Positions 6,052-13,596 of a stretch of 64,000 bases of DNA are shown piece after piece. The translations under genes were made by a program, and so were the position numbers. The notes below the pieces were generated by a model, which saw only the letters and a list, made by a program, of their open reading frames with translations, was not told the origin of the DNA and searched no databases. Position 1 is the first letter of the stretch; every line of letters begins with the position of its first letter. This DNA comes from Macrococcus brunensis (GTDB lineage: Bacteria; Bacillota; Bacilli; Staphylococcales; Staphylococcaceae), in the NCBI RefSeq assembly GCF_004359615.1, contig NZ_SCWA01000003.1:1-64000 (forward strand), in the 5' to 3' direction.

Positions 6052-7198
6052 GTAATCTTCTTTCTCTGGAAAATCTGAACAACATCAGTGACACTATTAC
6101 TGTTCCAATCAGAATCACCACTGCCCACACAATCAATAATGTATAGGACGCGTAAGCTCCTAGTATCATGCCGCCAAGTAACGCACCAAATGAAATACCG
6201 AACTGCACCGATGACGTACTGACCGTCTGATTGATACTCGCATATTTTTCTGAACGTTCAATCAGATAGGACTGTGTCGGAGCATTAATGGACCAGCCGA
6301 CAAGTCCAAGCAGCGCAGTATTGATAAACAGCCAGCCGACTGAACTTGAAACCAGGTAGCCGGCCATCACAACAGCATAAAGCATACTTAAAACCACTAA
6401 TGCCCGTCTGCTGCCCCATTTCTCTGTCAGGAGTCCGCCCAAGCCGCTGCCGAGTGTACCACAGACACCAAAGACAATGAAAAGCAAACTGATGACAGTT
6501 GCACTGACTTTTTCATGTAGTAAATAAGGTGAAAAGTAAATATAGAAAACACTCTGACCTGTAAAAAAGAGAAAGGTATAGCAGTGGGCTGCAATCAGGT
6601 CTTTTCTGAGCAGTCCTTTTAAATCATCTTTAAGCGACAGCTTCTCAACTTCCAAATCAGACGGAAAATATTTAACGGTAATCAGTAACGTCACAACAGA
6701 CAAGACAGCAATCCCCATAAAAACCATCTTCCAGCTATAAAGAGAAGATAAAAAGATTCCAATCGGCGATCCGAGAACCATGGCGCTGCTGAGAGCCATC
6801 AGGACAATACCGATTGCTCGTGGCTGAAACGGCTGCCTGACTACTTTGACACATAATGAAAATGCGAGGCCGACAAGCATCGACACACTGATTGCAAGAA
6901 CGATTCTTGACAGCATGATCATACCGTAAGTCGTGCTCATCACGCTGAGCAGATTACCGATGATAAAAAGTATATTAAAACCGATCAAGAGTGTACGTCT
7001 TTTAATAGCGCTCGTTACCATCATCAGGATGGGTCCAGCAATAGCAAAGATAAAAGCAAAGACGGTTACGAGTAAACCTGCCTGCTCTGTCGTCACCTGA
7101 AAGTAATCGGCGAGGTACGGAATAATCCCGGCGATAACAAATTCAGCAAGTCCTGCGAGAAAGGCCATCAAAGCGAGTAACAATAAATTGATATTCAT
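6047..7198 (-). CDS. MFS transporter, DHA1 drug/metabolite efflux family
   Basis: A membrane transporter of 383 residues with 12 predicted hydrophobic segments and the usual break near residue 190-210. It begins NINLLLLALMAFLAGLAEFVIAG, followed by GLLVTVFAFIFAIAGP, the pattern of DHA1 proton-driven exporters such as purine nucleoside, arabinose and chloramphenicol exporters. The substrate cannot be read from sequence. The start is ATG 7198 behind TGGAGGAGAAT; a longer frame upstream would run through the leader hairpin. The gene has its own sigma-A promoter (7296-7324) and a terminator-like hairpin before its ribosome site, so it is probably attenuated. It follows cobA, but is not obviously part of the nitrite operon. 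Confidence 0.82.
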   Translation of the reverse strand: MNINLLLLALMAFLAGLAEFVIAGIIPYLADYFQVTTEQAGLLVTVFAFIFAIAGPILMMVTSAIKRRTLLIGFNILFIIGNLLSVMSTTYGMIMLSRIVLAISVSMLVGLAFSLCVKVVRQPFQPRAIGIVLMALSSAMVLGSPIGIFLSSLYSWKMVFMGIAVLSVVTLLITVKYFPSDLEVEKLSLKDDLKGLLRKDLIAAHCYTFLFFTGQSVFYIYFSPYLLHEKVSATVISLLFIVFGVCGTLGSGLGGLLTEKWGSRRALVVLSMLYAVVMAGYLVSSSVGWLFINTALLGLVGWSINAPTQSYLIERSEKYASINQTVSTSSVQFGISFGALLGGMILGAYASYTLLIVWAVVILIGTVIVSLMLFRFSRERRLP

Positions 7199-7206
7199 AT
7201 TCTCCT

Positions 7207-7234
7207 CCAATAAAAAAGCACCTTCCGAATTGGA
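7207..7234 (-). terminator. terminator-like hairpin in the leader of the MFS gene
   Basis: On the minus strand GCGCCTTCC, loop AATTC, GGAAGGTGC, then six T residues, immediately before the TGGAGGAG ribosome site. It lies within the transcript made from the promoter at 7296-7324, so it should end transcription unless an alternative fold forms. Confidence 0.6.
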
Positions 7235-7295
7235 AGGCGCTGCAGTCATATACATATGAAAGCGGGCAATGTGCCGCCTCTATGAAATTAATTTT

Positions 7296-7324
7296 ATTAT
7301 ACTGAAGGCAGTTCACTTAATCAA
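7296..7324 (-). promoter_or_regulatory. sigma-A promoter of the MFS gene
   Basis: TTGATT at 7324-7319, a 17-base spacer and TATAAT at 7301-7296 (minus strand). The -35 box overlaps the stop codon of cobA. The resulting leader is about 90 bases. Confidence 0.7.
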
Positions 7325-8288
7325 TAGCGAACTGCTGCTTGAATAAGGCCTTTGCTGCATCTGTTCCGCTGATTTCATCGAACGCCACTGCCTTTAATAC
7401 ATCGCGGTGAACATCCGCATATTTTTCGCTGTGCGTCGTATCGGTCAGCTGATCGATTAAATAATAATAGCCGCCGTCATCAAAGCGTTCGAGCACATCG
7501 TCAATCTCTATTTTTGACTCACTGACTATTAGTATTTTACGGCCGAAATTAGTTTTTTTCTCAAACCAGGATTCAGTCTTCCGGCATCTTACGACATCTC
7601 CGACAATAATCATAGCAGGATGCGAAACCTTTGCTTCGCCAACTGCCCGCTCTATATGACAGAGATTACTGATGACTGTCTTCTGGTAGCCATAGCTTGC
7701 TTGTCCGATGACCGCTATAGGCAATGTCTCGCCATTTTGATCAATCAGGACTTTGACGATATTCGGCAGTTCCTTCATCCCCATATAAAGTGCGAGTGTC
7801 CCGCCTTTAGCGAGCGCCTGAAAATCTATTTCTTTAACACTGTCTTTCTGCAGATGACCGGTCGCAAAAGTCACATGTGGGGAATACTCACGGTCCGTTA
7901 ACGGAAATCCGCTATAGACTGCTGCCGCCGTCGCGCTCGTAATGCCCGGAATCACTTCATAGTCCGTATGAACAAGACTTTCAACTTCTTCTGTCAGCCG
8001 ACCGAAAATAGCAGGGTCCCCGCCTTTCAGCCGTACAATCTGCAGTCCTTTAGCCGCTTCATGATTAATCACTTCATTGATCATATCCTGCTTCATGTAT
8101 TTGACGTCAGGGTTTTTACCCACATATATCAACTTACATTCCGGCTTTGAAAGCTGCAGAAGAATAGGATTAACAAGCCGGTCGTAGATGATGACATCTG
8201 CTTTTTCAATGGCTCTTCTTGCTTTTAAAGTCAGAAGGCCGGGATCCCCCGGCCCTGCTCCGACAAAATAAACTTTGCCTACACCCAT
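7317..8288 (-). CDS. cobA: uroporphyrinogen-III C-methyltransferase (SUMT)
   Basis: An enzyme of 323 residues that makes precorrin-2 from uroporphyrinogen III with two SAM, the first committed step to siroheme. The SUMT domain spans about 1-240: VYFVGAGPGDPGLLTLKA, IIYDRLV, RLKGGDPAIFGR, VIPGITSATAAA and PLTDREYSP. About 80 further residues have no motif I recognise. The start overlaps the end of nirD by 10 bases. It is the last gene of the nitrite reductase operon and supplies the siroheme needed by NirB. Confidence 0.93.
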   Translation of the reverse strand: MGVGKVYFVGAGPGDPGLLTLKARRAIEKADVIIYDRLVNPILLQLSKPECKLIYVGKNPDVKYMKQDMINEVINHEAAKGLQIVRLKGGDPAIFGRLTEEVESLVHTDYEVIPGITSATAAAVYSGFPLTDREYSPHVTFATGHLQKDSVKEIDFQALAKGGTLALYMGMKELPNIVKVLIDQNGETLPIAVIGQASYGYQKTVISNLCHIERAVGEAKVSHPAMIIVGDVVRCRKTESWFEKKTNFGRKILIVSESKIEIDDVLERFDDGGYYYLIDQLTDTTHSEKYADVHRDVLKAVAFDEISGTDAAKALFKQQFAID

Positions 8289-8587
8289 ACGAAAACTTCA
8301 CCGTTTTCAACTTCAGTCTGATATGTTTCTACACAGCCGTCGCTATCAGGAGGCTGCACTTCCCCGTCTTCAAGACTGATTTTGCGTTCATGGAGTGAAC
8401 AGAACACATAATGACCGGATACTGTGCCTTCACTAAGTGTCCCTTGCTGGTGAGGACAACGATTATAGACTGCTTTCACTTCACCATCATCAAGGAGGAA
8501 GACACCGATTTCTTTATCGCCGACGAAACACTTCATGCCGATCTGAGGTTTTAAGTCCGACAGATTGAATACTTTTACTTTTTCCAT
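8279..8587 (-). CDS. nirD: nitrite reductase [NAD(P)H] small subunit
   Basis: A Rieske-type protein of 102 residues. The [2Fe-2S] ligands are CPH at about residue 45 and CSLH about 20 residues later. It forms the small subunit of the cytoplasmic siroheme nitrite reductase with NirB. I use the ATG at 8587, one base after the nirB stop, which gives the usual length for the family. A longer frame reaching 8692 lies inside nirB and is not conserved in type. Its tail overlaps cobA, consistent with translational coupling. Confidence 0.93.
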   Translation of the reverse strand: MEKVKVFNLSDLKPQIGMKCFVGDKEIGVFLLDDGEVKAVYNRCPHQQGTLSEGTVSGHYVFCSLHERKISLEDGEVQPPDSDGCVETYQTEVENGEVFVWV

Positions 8588-8588
8588 A

Positions 8589-10991
8589 TTATACGCGCCC
8601 CACTTCGAAGATTTTACGTTCATTTTCATTCTCGATGACATTTCTCCATGGCTCATGCTGACGATCTTTGTTTGCATCCATGAGTCTCGCATGAAGCTCC
8701 TGACGTTTTTCGAAGTCCATCAGCACTTCCTGCACCTGCTCAAAGCCGAGACGCTCAAGCCATGGTGCTGTACGTTCGCCGTAAATACCTGTCTCACGGT
8801 AGTACTGCATCATTGCGCCACATAACTCGATCACTTCATCTTCAGTCTCAACAGTTGTCAGCAGTGTCGCTGCTTTAACTTCTGTACCGCCGTTACCACC
8901 GATATAAATCTGGAAGCCGTTTTCCACACCGATAATACCGAAGTCTTTAACACCTGATTCCACACAGCTACGTGGACAGCCAGAGACACCCATCTTAAAT
9001 TTATGCGGCGTATCAATATATTCAAATGTGGACTCTAAGCGAATCGCGAGGTCTGACGTGTACTGTGTACCGAAACGACAGAACGCTTTACCGACGCATG
9101 ATTTAACAGAGCGTGTAGATTTACCGTATGCTGCAGCTGACCGCATATCAAGTTCTTCCCAGATCTTCGGCAGATCATCTTTTTTGATACCGTACAGGCC
9201 GATACGCTGTGCACCAGTAATTTTCAGTAAATCAACATCATATTTCTTCGCCACTTCACCGATCTTAATCAGCTGATCCGGATTCGTAATACCGCCCTGC
9301 ATCTGTGGAATAACAGAGAATGTACCGTCTTTCTGAATATTGGCACGGAAACGTTCATTAGCGTAGCGAGAATCTTTTTCGTCTTCATGTTCATGCGGCC
9401 ATACCATATTGAGGTAATAGTTGACAGCCGGACGACATTTAGAACAGCCGCCCTCGTTTTTCCAGCCGAGCACATTACGTACTTCTTTAGAAGTTTTAAG
9501 GCCTTTTGCTCGAATCTGAGTGACAATCTGATCACGTGTCAGTTCTGTACATTCACAGATACCTGTCGGTCCGCCGGCATTAAAGGCATCACCCAGTGTA
9601 ACAGCAAGTAGATCAGCAATCTGACCCTTACATTTACCACAAGAGCCCCCTGCTTTTGTATGCTTTGTCACTTCAGCAACAGTCGTCAGCCCTTTTTCGT
9701 GGACTGCAGTGACAATCTGTCCTTTAGAGATACCATTACAGCCACAGATGGTTTCATCGTCAGCCATTTCTGCTACAGAAATCGCATCCACTTCACCTGC
9801 TTTATGAAGCAGTGACACAAGTGTAAATTCTTCGATTGTTTCGCCTTTTTTGATCATGTTATAGAAGCGGTTACCTTCTTCTGTATCACCGTACAGCACA
9901 GCACCGACGACTTTACCTTGTTCAACGAAGACTTTCTTATAGACATTATCAATGCCGTTGTAAACTTCAATGCCGCGTGTTTCTTCACCTTCGTAGATTT
10001 TGCCAGCACTGAAAAGGTCACAGCCGGACACTTTCAGAGAAGTGAAGGTCGCTGAACCATGATAACCATCTGTCGGACGCCCTGTAATATGGTCAGCCAG
10101 TACTTTACCTTGCTCATAGAGAGGCGCTACTAGCCCGTATACTTTAGAGTTGTGCTCTGCACATTCTCCGACTGCATAGATATTTGGATCACTCGTCACC
10201 ATAAAATCGTCGACGACAATCCCACGACCTATTTCAAGTCCTGCAGCACGAGCCTGTTTTGTGACAGGTCTGATACCGACTGCCATGACAACAAGATCGG
10301 TCTCAATAACAGTACCATCACTTAAACGGACAGCTTCTACACGCTCGTCTCCGATAATTTCCTGTGTATTACCCTGCAGCTTGAATTTCATACCCTGCTT
10401 CTCTAAGTCCGCTTTCAGCATATCGCCTGCTTTACGGTCTAACTGCATTTCCATCAGCCATTCAGCTAAGTGAACGACTGTGACATCCATGCCCTGATCA
10501 AGCAGACCACGGGCACATTCCAGACCAAGCAGCCCACCACCGATAACGACTGCCTTACGGTAATGTCTAGCCTGTTCAATGATGTATTCTGTATCTTTAA
10601 TGGTTCTCCAGCCGATAACACCGTCTAATTTGACGCCATCAATCGGTAAAAGGAATGAAGTAGACCCTGTCGCCATAATCAGTTTGTCATATTCATAGAC
10701 CGCGCCGTCTTTCGTGATGACCTTTTTATGATCACGGTCAATCTCTTCTACACGGTCGCTGTTGTGCAGCGTGATACCCTGCTCTTTATACCAGGCATAA
10801 TCATTTAAAATCGTTTCTTCGACTGTCATCTTTTTCTGTAAAATGTTCGACAGCATAATACGGTTATAGTTTGGATAAGGTTCTTCACCGATGATGGTAA
10901 TATCAAATTTTTCCGGATCTCTATCAATAATCTCTTCTATTGTTCTGACGCCGGCCATACCGTTACCGACCATGACTAATTTTTCTTTCAT
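8589..10991 (-). CDS. nirB: nitrite reductase [NAD(P)H] large subunit
   Basis: A protein of 800 residues with the full domain order. An FAD/NAD-binding reductase module (GNGMAGVRTIEEI at the N-terminus, GGGLLGLECARG near 150) is followed by two BFD-like [2Fe-2S] modules (CGCNGISKGQI with GSCGKCK; CECTELTRDQI with GCSKCR). The nitrite/sulfite reductase half follows, with the siroheme-4Fe4S ligands C-x5-C (CVGKAFC) and C-x3-C (CPRSC). It reduces nitrite to ammonium in the cytoplasm with NAD(P)H. The gene follows sirC by 13 bases and is followed by nirD after one base. Confidence 0.96.
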   Translation of the reverse strand: MKEKLVMVGNGMAGVRTIEEIIDRDPEKFDITIIGEEPYPNYNRIMLSNILQKKMTVEETILNDYAWYKEQGITLHNSDRVEEIDRDHKKVITKDGAVYEYDKLIMATGSTSFLLPIDGVKLDGVIGWRTIKDTEYIIEQARHYRKAVVIGGGLLGLECARGLLDQGMDVTVVHLAEWLMEMQLDRKAGDMLKADLEKQGMKFKLQGNTQEIIGDERVEAVRLSDGTVIETDLVVMAVGIRPVTKQARAAGLEIGRGIVVDDFMVTSDPNIYAVGECAEHNSKVYGLVAPLYEQGKVLADHITGRPTDGYHGSATFTSLKVSGCDLFSAGKIYEGEETRGIEVYNGIDNVYKKVFVEQGKVVGAVLYGDTEEGNRFYNMIKKGETIEEFTLVSLLHKAGEVDAISVAEMADDETICGCNGISKGQIVTAVHEKGLTTVAEVTKHTKAGGSCGKCKGQIADLLAVTLGDAFNAGGPTGICECTELTRDQIVTQIRAKGLKTSKEVRNVLGWKNEGGCSKCRPAVNYYLNMVWPHEHEDEKDSRYANERFRANIQKDGTFSVIPQMQGGITNPDQLIKIGEVAKKYDVDLLKITGAQRIGLYGIKKDDLPKIWEELDMRSAAAYGKSTRSVKSCVGKAFCRFGTQYTSDLAIRLESTFEYIDTPHKFKMGVSGCPRSCVESGVKDFGIIGVENGFQIYIGGNGGTEVKAATLLTTVETEDEVIELCGAMMQYYRETGIYGERTAPWLERLGFEQVQEVLMDFEKRQELHARLMDANKDRQHEPWRNVIENENERKIFEVGRV

Positions 10992-11004
10992 GATTGACTC
11001 TCCT

Positions 11005-11430
11005 TTATGAGTTAAAAAATAGTTTAAGACGTTCTTTTAGTTTCTTACTGGTCTCAGGACTTTTACCGTCTGTTGAAATCATGATGCGCGCGTCGTCTGT
11101 TCTAAAGCTGGCCATATTAAAAAAATTGGAGTTCTTTTTATTCGTACAGTCGTTGACGAGCTGATGCGGTTTAATCTGCTTCATGACACGGGCATTCACT
11201 TCTGCGTCATCAGTCGCAATAAAAATCATATCGAAATGTGATAGATCATGATGGAAAGGTTCTTTAATACAAGTAATGGTCTCACCATTAATTGTTTCCA
11301 GGATTTCAGGTGCGATAACGGTGATGCTGGCGCCTGTCTCTTTCAGTCCATTCACCTTACGTGCGGCGATTCTGCCTCCACCGACAATCACGATTTTCTT
11401 ATCTGTTAAATCAAGCATGACGGGATACAT
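11005..11430 (-). CDS. sirC: precorrin-2 dehydrogenase (NAD-dependent)
   Basis: A protein of 141 residues that oxidises precorrin-2 to sirohydrochlorin. The NAD-binding motif is VIVGGGRIAARKVNGL at about 12-27; the catalytic Asp lies in LVNDCTNKKNSNFFNMASF. It stops shortly after a basic stretch, SKKLKERLKLF, so it lacks most of the C-terminal dimerization/chelatase region of bifunctional Met8/CysG enzymes, which are usually about 200 residues or more. Chelation is therefore left to the separate SirB encoded just upstream. It overlaps sirB by 20 bases. Confidence 0.85.
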   Translation of the reverse strand: MYPVMLDLTDKKIVIVGGGRIAARKVNGLKETGASITVIAPEILETINGETITCIKEPFHHDLSHFDMIFIATDDAEVNARVMKQIKPHQLVNDCTNKKNSNFFNMASFRTDDARIMISTDGKSPETSKKLKERLKLFFNS

Positions 11431-12118
11431 CGAGTGCCTCCAGTTTATTCAGTGCTGCTTCGACCATTGATTCATCCAGGTCAAGCGTGTCAGTGAAATG
11501 AATAGTCTTTCCTTCCTCTATAAAAGGCTGACTCAGTCGCTTAATCTTGCGAACGAGATGCCCATCGAAAAGGAAATAAGGCATAATGGTGATTTCCTGT
11601 GCCTCTGTTTCTGCAAGCTGATTCTCAAAACTGAGTGCACCGTAGAGCATTGCAGCCTGCAGACGCTGTTCCGTCTGTTCTTGCATATTATGTACAACCT
11701 GTTCAAGCATGCGGTCAGGTTCTGCAAAACGCTTGTTGCCATGCGCTGTAATGAGGATGAGTCCCTCTGCATCTTCTATTCTCTTTAAGGCAACCTGCCA
11801 GACACTTACTTCATCACCAAAGCAGTCTGCAATATGGTAAGTCGCCCGACCGTTCAGGACTGAGTCAAGTTGCTCAGGTATATCTTCCTGAGCATGCATA
11901 GCAGGGAAAAGCAGCATCGGCATGACTAAAAAGTCAGTGACACCTTCTACCAGCATTTCACCTGCTACACGCGGCACATTTTCATCGTCTTTTTCAAGGA
12001 ATGCGAGTCGCTGAATACTTTCAGGCCGATTTTTGATGATTTTATCTACAAAAGCTCTGAACTTTTCATTTTTATCCGGCATTTTCGAGCCATGCGCAAT
12101 ATAAATAATTCCCTTCAT
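11411..12118 (-). CDS. sirB: sirohydrochlorin ferrochelatase, CbiX/SirB type
   Basis: A protein of 235 residues. It starts GIIYIAHGSKMPDKN, the CbiX/SirB motif with the metal-binding His, and has a second half with ITAHGNKRFAEPD and MPYFLFDGHLVRKI, as expected of the two-domain chelatase. It inserts iron into sirohydrochlorin to make siroheme. The start is ATG 12118 behind GAGGGGG. It is the first gene of the operon sirB-sirC-nirB-nirD-cobA and is preceded by a palindromic FNR/Rex-type operator at 12181-12196. Confidence 0.88.
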   Translation of the reverse strand: MKGIIYIAHGSKMPDKNEKFRAFVDKIIKNRPESIQRLAFLEKDDENVPRVAGEMLVEGVTDFLVMPMLLFPAMHAQEDIPEQLDSVLNGRATYHIADCFGDEVSVWQVALKRIEDAEGLILITAHGNKRFAEPDRMLEQVVHNMQEQTEQRLQAAMLYGALSFENQLAETEAQEITIMPYFLFDGHLVRKIKRLSQPFIEEGKTIHFTDTLDLDESMVEAALNKLEALDVSRHA

Positions 12119-12180
12119 TCTATTCCCCCTCGAATACACTTTTATTTTATCGTATCCATGTCATGATTTATAGCTATTAA

Positions 12181-12196
12181 TGTGACTTTGTTCACA
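12181..12196 (-). promoter_or_regulatory. FNR/Rex-type palindromic operator of the nitrite reductase operon
   Basis: TGTGACTTTGTTCACA is a perfect TGTGA-N6-TCACA dyad, the CRP/FNR-family consensus. On the minus strand the wider context TTGTGAACAAAGTCACAT also fits the Rex consensus TTGTGAA-W4-TTCACAA with mismatches. It sits 63-78 bases before the sirB start, over a plausible -35 region, consistent with control by oxygen or NADH/NAD state. Confidence 0.65.
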
Positions 12197-12237
12197 AATA
12201 GGGAATTCCCTTATAGAGAAAAATTGCAACAAAAAAA

Positions 12238-12265
12238 CTCCAGCATCTTTAAAGATACTGGAGTT
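12238..12265 (-). terminator. terminator of infC-rpmI-rplT
   Basis: 14-bp stem (ACTCCAG, then ATCTTT, one mismatch) and a run of T on the minus strand, just beyond the rplT stop. Confidence 0.85.
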
Positions 12266-12271
12266 AAGTGA

Positions 12272-12631
12272 TTATTTATTTAATGCTTTTTTAGCTGCTT
12301 CAACTAATTCGCCGAAAGCTTTGTCGTCAGAGATTGCAACTTCTGATAACATTTTACGGTTGATGTCGATACCAGCTAATTTAAGACCGTTCATTAGACG
12401 GCTGTAGCTGATGTCGTGCATACGTGCAGCCGCGTTGATACGTGCGATCCATAATTGACGGAAGTCACGTTTTTTCTGACGACGGTCACGGTATGCGTAG
12501 TTTCCTGATTTCATTACTTGCTGTTTAGCTACTCTGTATAATGTGCTTTTTGAACCGAAATAACCTTTTGCTAATTTAATGGTTCTTTTACGGCGAGCGC
12601 GTGTCACCGTTCCACCTTTAACTCGTGGCAT
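12272..12631 (-). CDS. rplT: 50S ribosomal protein L20
   Basis: A protein of 119 residues, standard length. It is very basic, beginning [23 protein letters not shown] and containing [22 protein letters not shown], the signature of L20. It binds 23S rRNA early in 50S assembly, and in Firmicutes L20 also represses its own operon by binding the leader RNA. Last gene of infC-rpmI-rplT, 32 bases after rpmI, with AAGGAGG before the start. Confidence 0.97.
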   Translation of the reverse strand: MPRVKGGTVTRARRKRTIKLAKGYFGSKSTLYRVAKQQVMKSGNYAYRDRRQKKRDFRQLWIARINAAARMHDISYSRLMNGLKLAGIDINRKMLSEVAISDDKAFGELVEAAKKALNK

Positions 12632-12663
12632 GATAATTCCTCCTTAAATAATTCCTGATTTTA

Positions 12664-12864
12664 TTATTTTACGTAAGTTAACATTTGAGCAACACGTTTC
12701 TGATCGCCTTTAGAGACTAATGACGCTTTACGAAGCCCACGTTTTTGTTTAGTTGATTTGTTGGCGAATAAGTGAGAAGTGTAAGCTCTTGAACGTTTTA
12801 ATTTACCTGAACCTGTTCTTTTTACACGTTTCGCTGCTCCGCGGTGAGTTTTCATTTTAGGCAT
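12664..12864 (-). CDS. rpmI: 50S ribosomal protein L35
   Basis: A protein of 66 residues, beginning [20 protein letters not shown] and containing [17 protein letters not shown], the L35 signature. Part of the 50S subunit. It sits 12 bases after infC with its own AGGAGG site. Confidence 0.97.
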   Translation of the reverse strand: MPKMKTHRGAAKRVKRTGSGKLKRSRAYTSHLFANKSTKQKRGLRKASLVSKGDQKRVAQMLTYVK

Positions 12865-12876
12865 TTCGTTATCCTC

Positions 12877-13404
12877 CTAGTTTTGTTTTTTGTCGACGAT
12901 TGGCGCAAGCATTAAGAACATCGAGCGGCCATCCATCTTTGGTCTTTGTTCTACTGTGGCGATATCTTTACACTCATCAGCAAATTTCTCCAGCACACGC
13001 TGACCAAATTCTTTATGCGTGATTGCACGTCCACGGAATCTGATAGATACTTTGACTTTGTCCTCTTTTTCAAGGAACTTACGACCATTTTTCAGTTTCG
13101 TATTAAAGTCATTCTCTTCGATTGTAGGACTCAGTCTGATTTCTTTGACTACAACTACTTTCTGGTTTTTACGTGCTTCTTTTTCTTTCTTCTGCTGCTC
13201 GAATTTATACTTACCATAGTCCATAATCTTAGCGACTGGTGGTTTTGCATTAGGGGCAACTAGAACAACATCAAGATTGACACGTTCAGCGATTTCGATG
13301 GCTTCAAATTTAGATTTAACACCTAACTGAGCGCCGTCATGTCCGATGAGACGTACTTCTCTCGCACGGATTTTGTCATTGATTTGCGTTTGATCTTTAG
13401 CTAT
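12877..13404 (-). CDS. infC: translation initiation factor IF-3, probable AUA start
   Basis: IF-3 keeps the subunits apart and proof-reads the start codon. The N-domain ([17 protein letters not shown]) is joined by a lysine-rich linker ([16 protein letters not shown]) to the C-domain ([40 protein letters not shown]). There is no ATG. The only conventional start, GTG at 13413, lies in the Shine-Dalgarno AGGAGGTG itself. The likely start is therefore ATA at 13404 (or ATC at 13407), seven to ten codons before INDKIRA as in other Firmicutes, giving about 175 residues. Rare AUU/AUC/AUA starts on infC are known and allow autoregulation. Confidence 0.92.
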   Translation of the reverse strand: MAKDQTQINDKIRAREVRLIGHDGAQLGVKSKFEAIEIAERVNLDVVLVAPNAKPPVAKIMDYGKYKFEQQKKEKEARKNQKVVVVKEIRLSPTIEENDFNTKLKNGRKFLEKEDKVKVSIRFRGRAITHKEFGQRVLEKFADECKDIATVEQRPKMDGRSMFLMLAPIVDKKQN

Positions 13405-13435
13405 GATTGACACCTCCTATTGGATTTACGACGAA

Positions 13436-13566
13436 CAAAAAGCGGGCGCAAAAGCGCCCGCTAAAAATAGACATGATAACCATGTCTTTACCCGGTCACT
13501 GCTCTTGGCGTTCTGCGGGTGAGAAGCGGGAGGCTTCTACTTGTCCGATTCGTATTCAACAGATTT
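13436..13566 (-). promoter_or_regulatory. L20-type leader of infC-rpmI-rplT with terminator hairpin
   Basis: About 150 bases of untranslated leader separate the promoter from infC. It ends in a strong hairpin, AGCGGGCGC/GCGCCCGCT (13441-13462), followed by TTTTTG. In related bacteria this leader folds into an L20-binding structure that leads to premature termination when L20 is in excess. The helices upstream (GAAGCC/GGCTTC region) fit, but I have not folded them fully. Confidence 0.75.
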
Positions 13567-13567
13567 A

Positions 13568-13596
13568 ATAATAACAGGATTATTTGACAGTGTCAA
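13568..13596 (-). promoter_or_regulatory. sigma-A promoter of infC-rpmI-rplT
   Basis: TTGACA at 13596-13591, a 17-base spacer, TATTAT at 13573-13568 (minus strand). The -35 lies inside the last codons of lysP. Confidence 0.75.
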
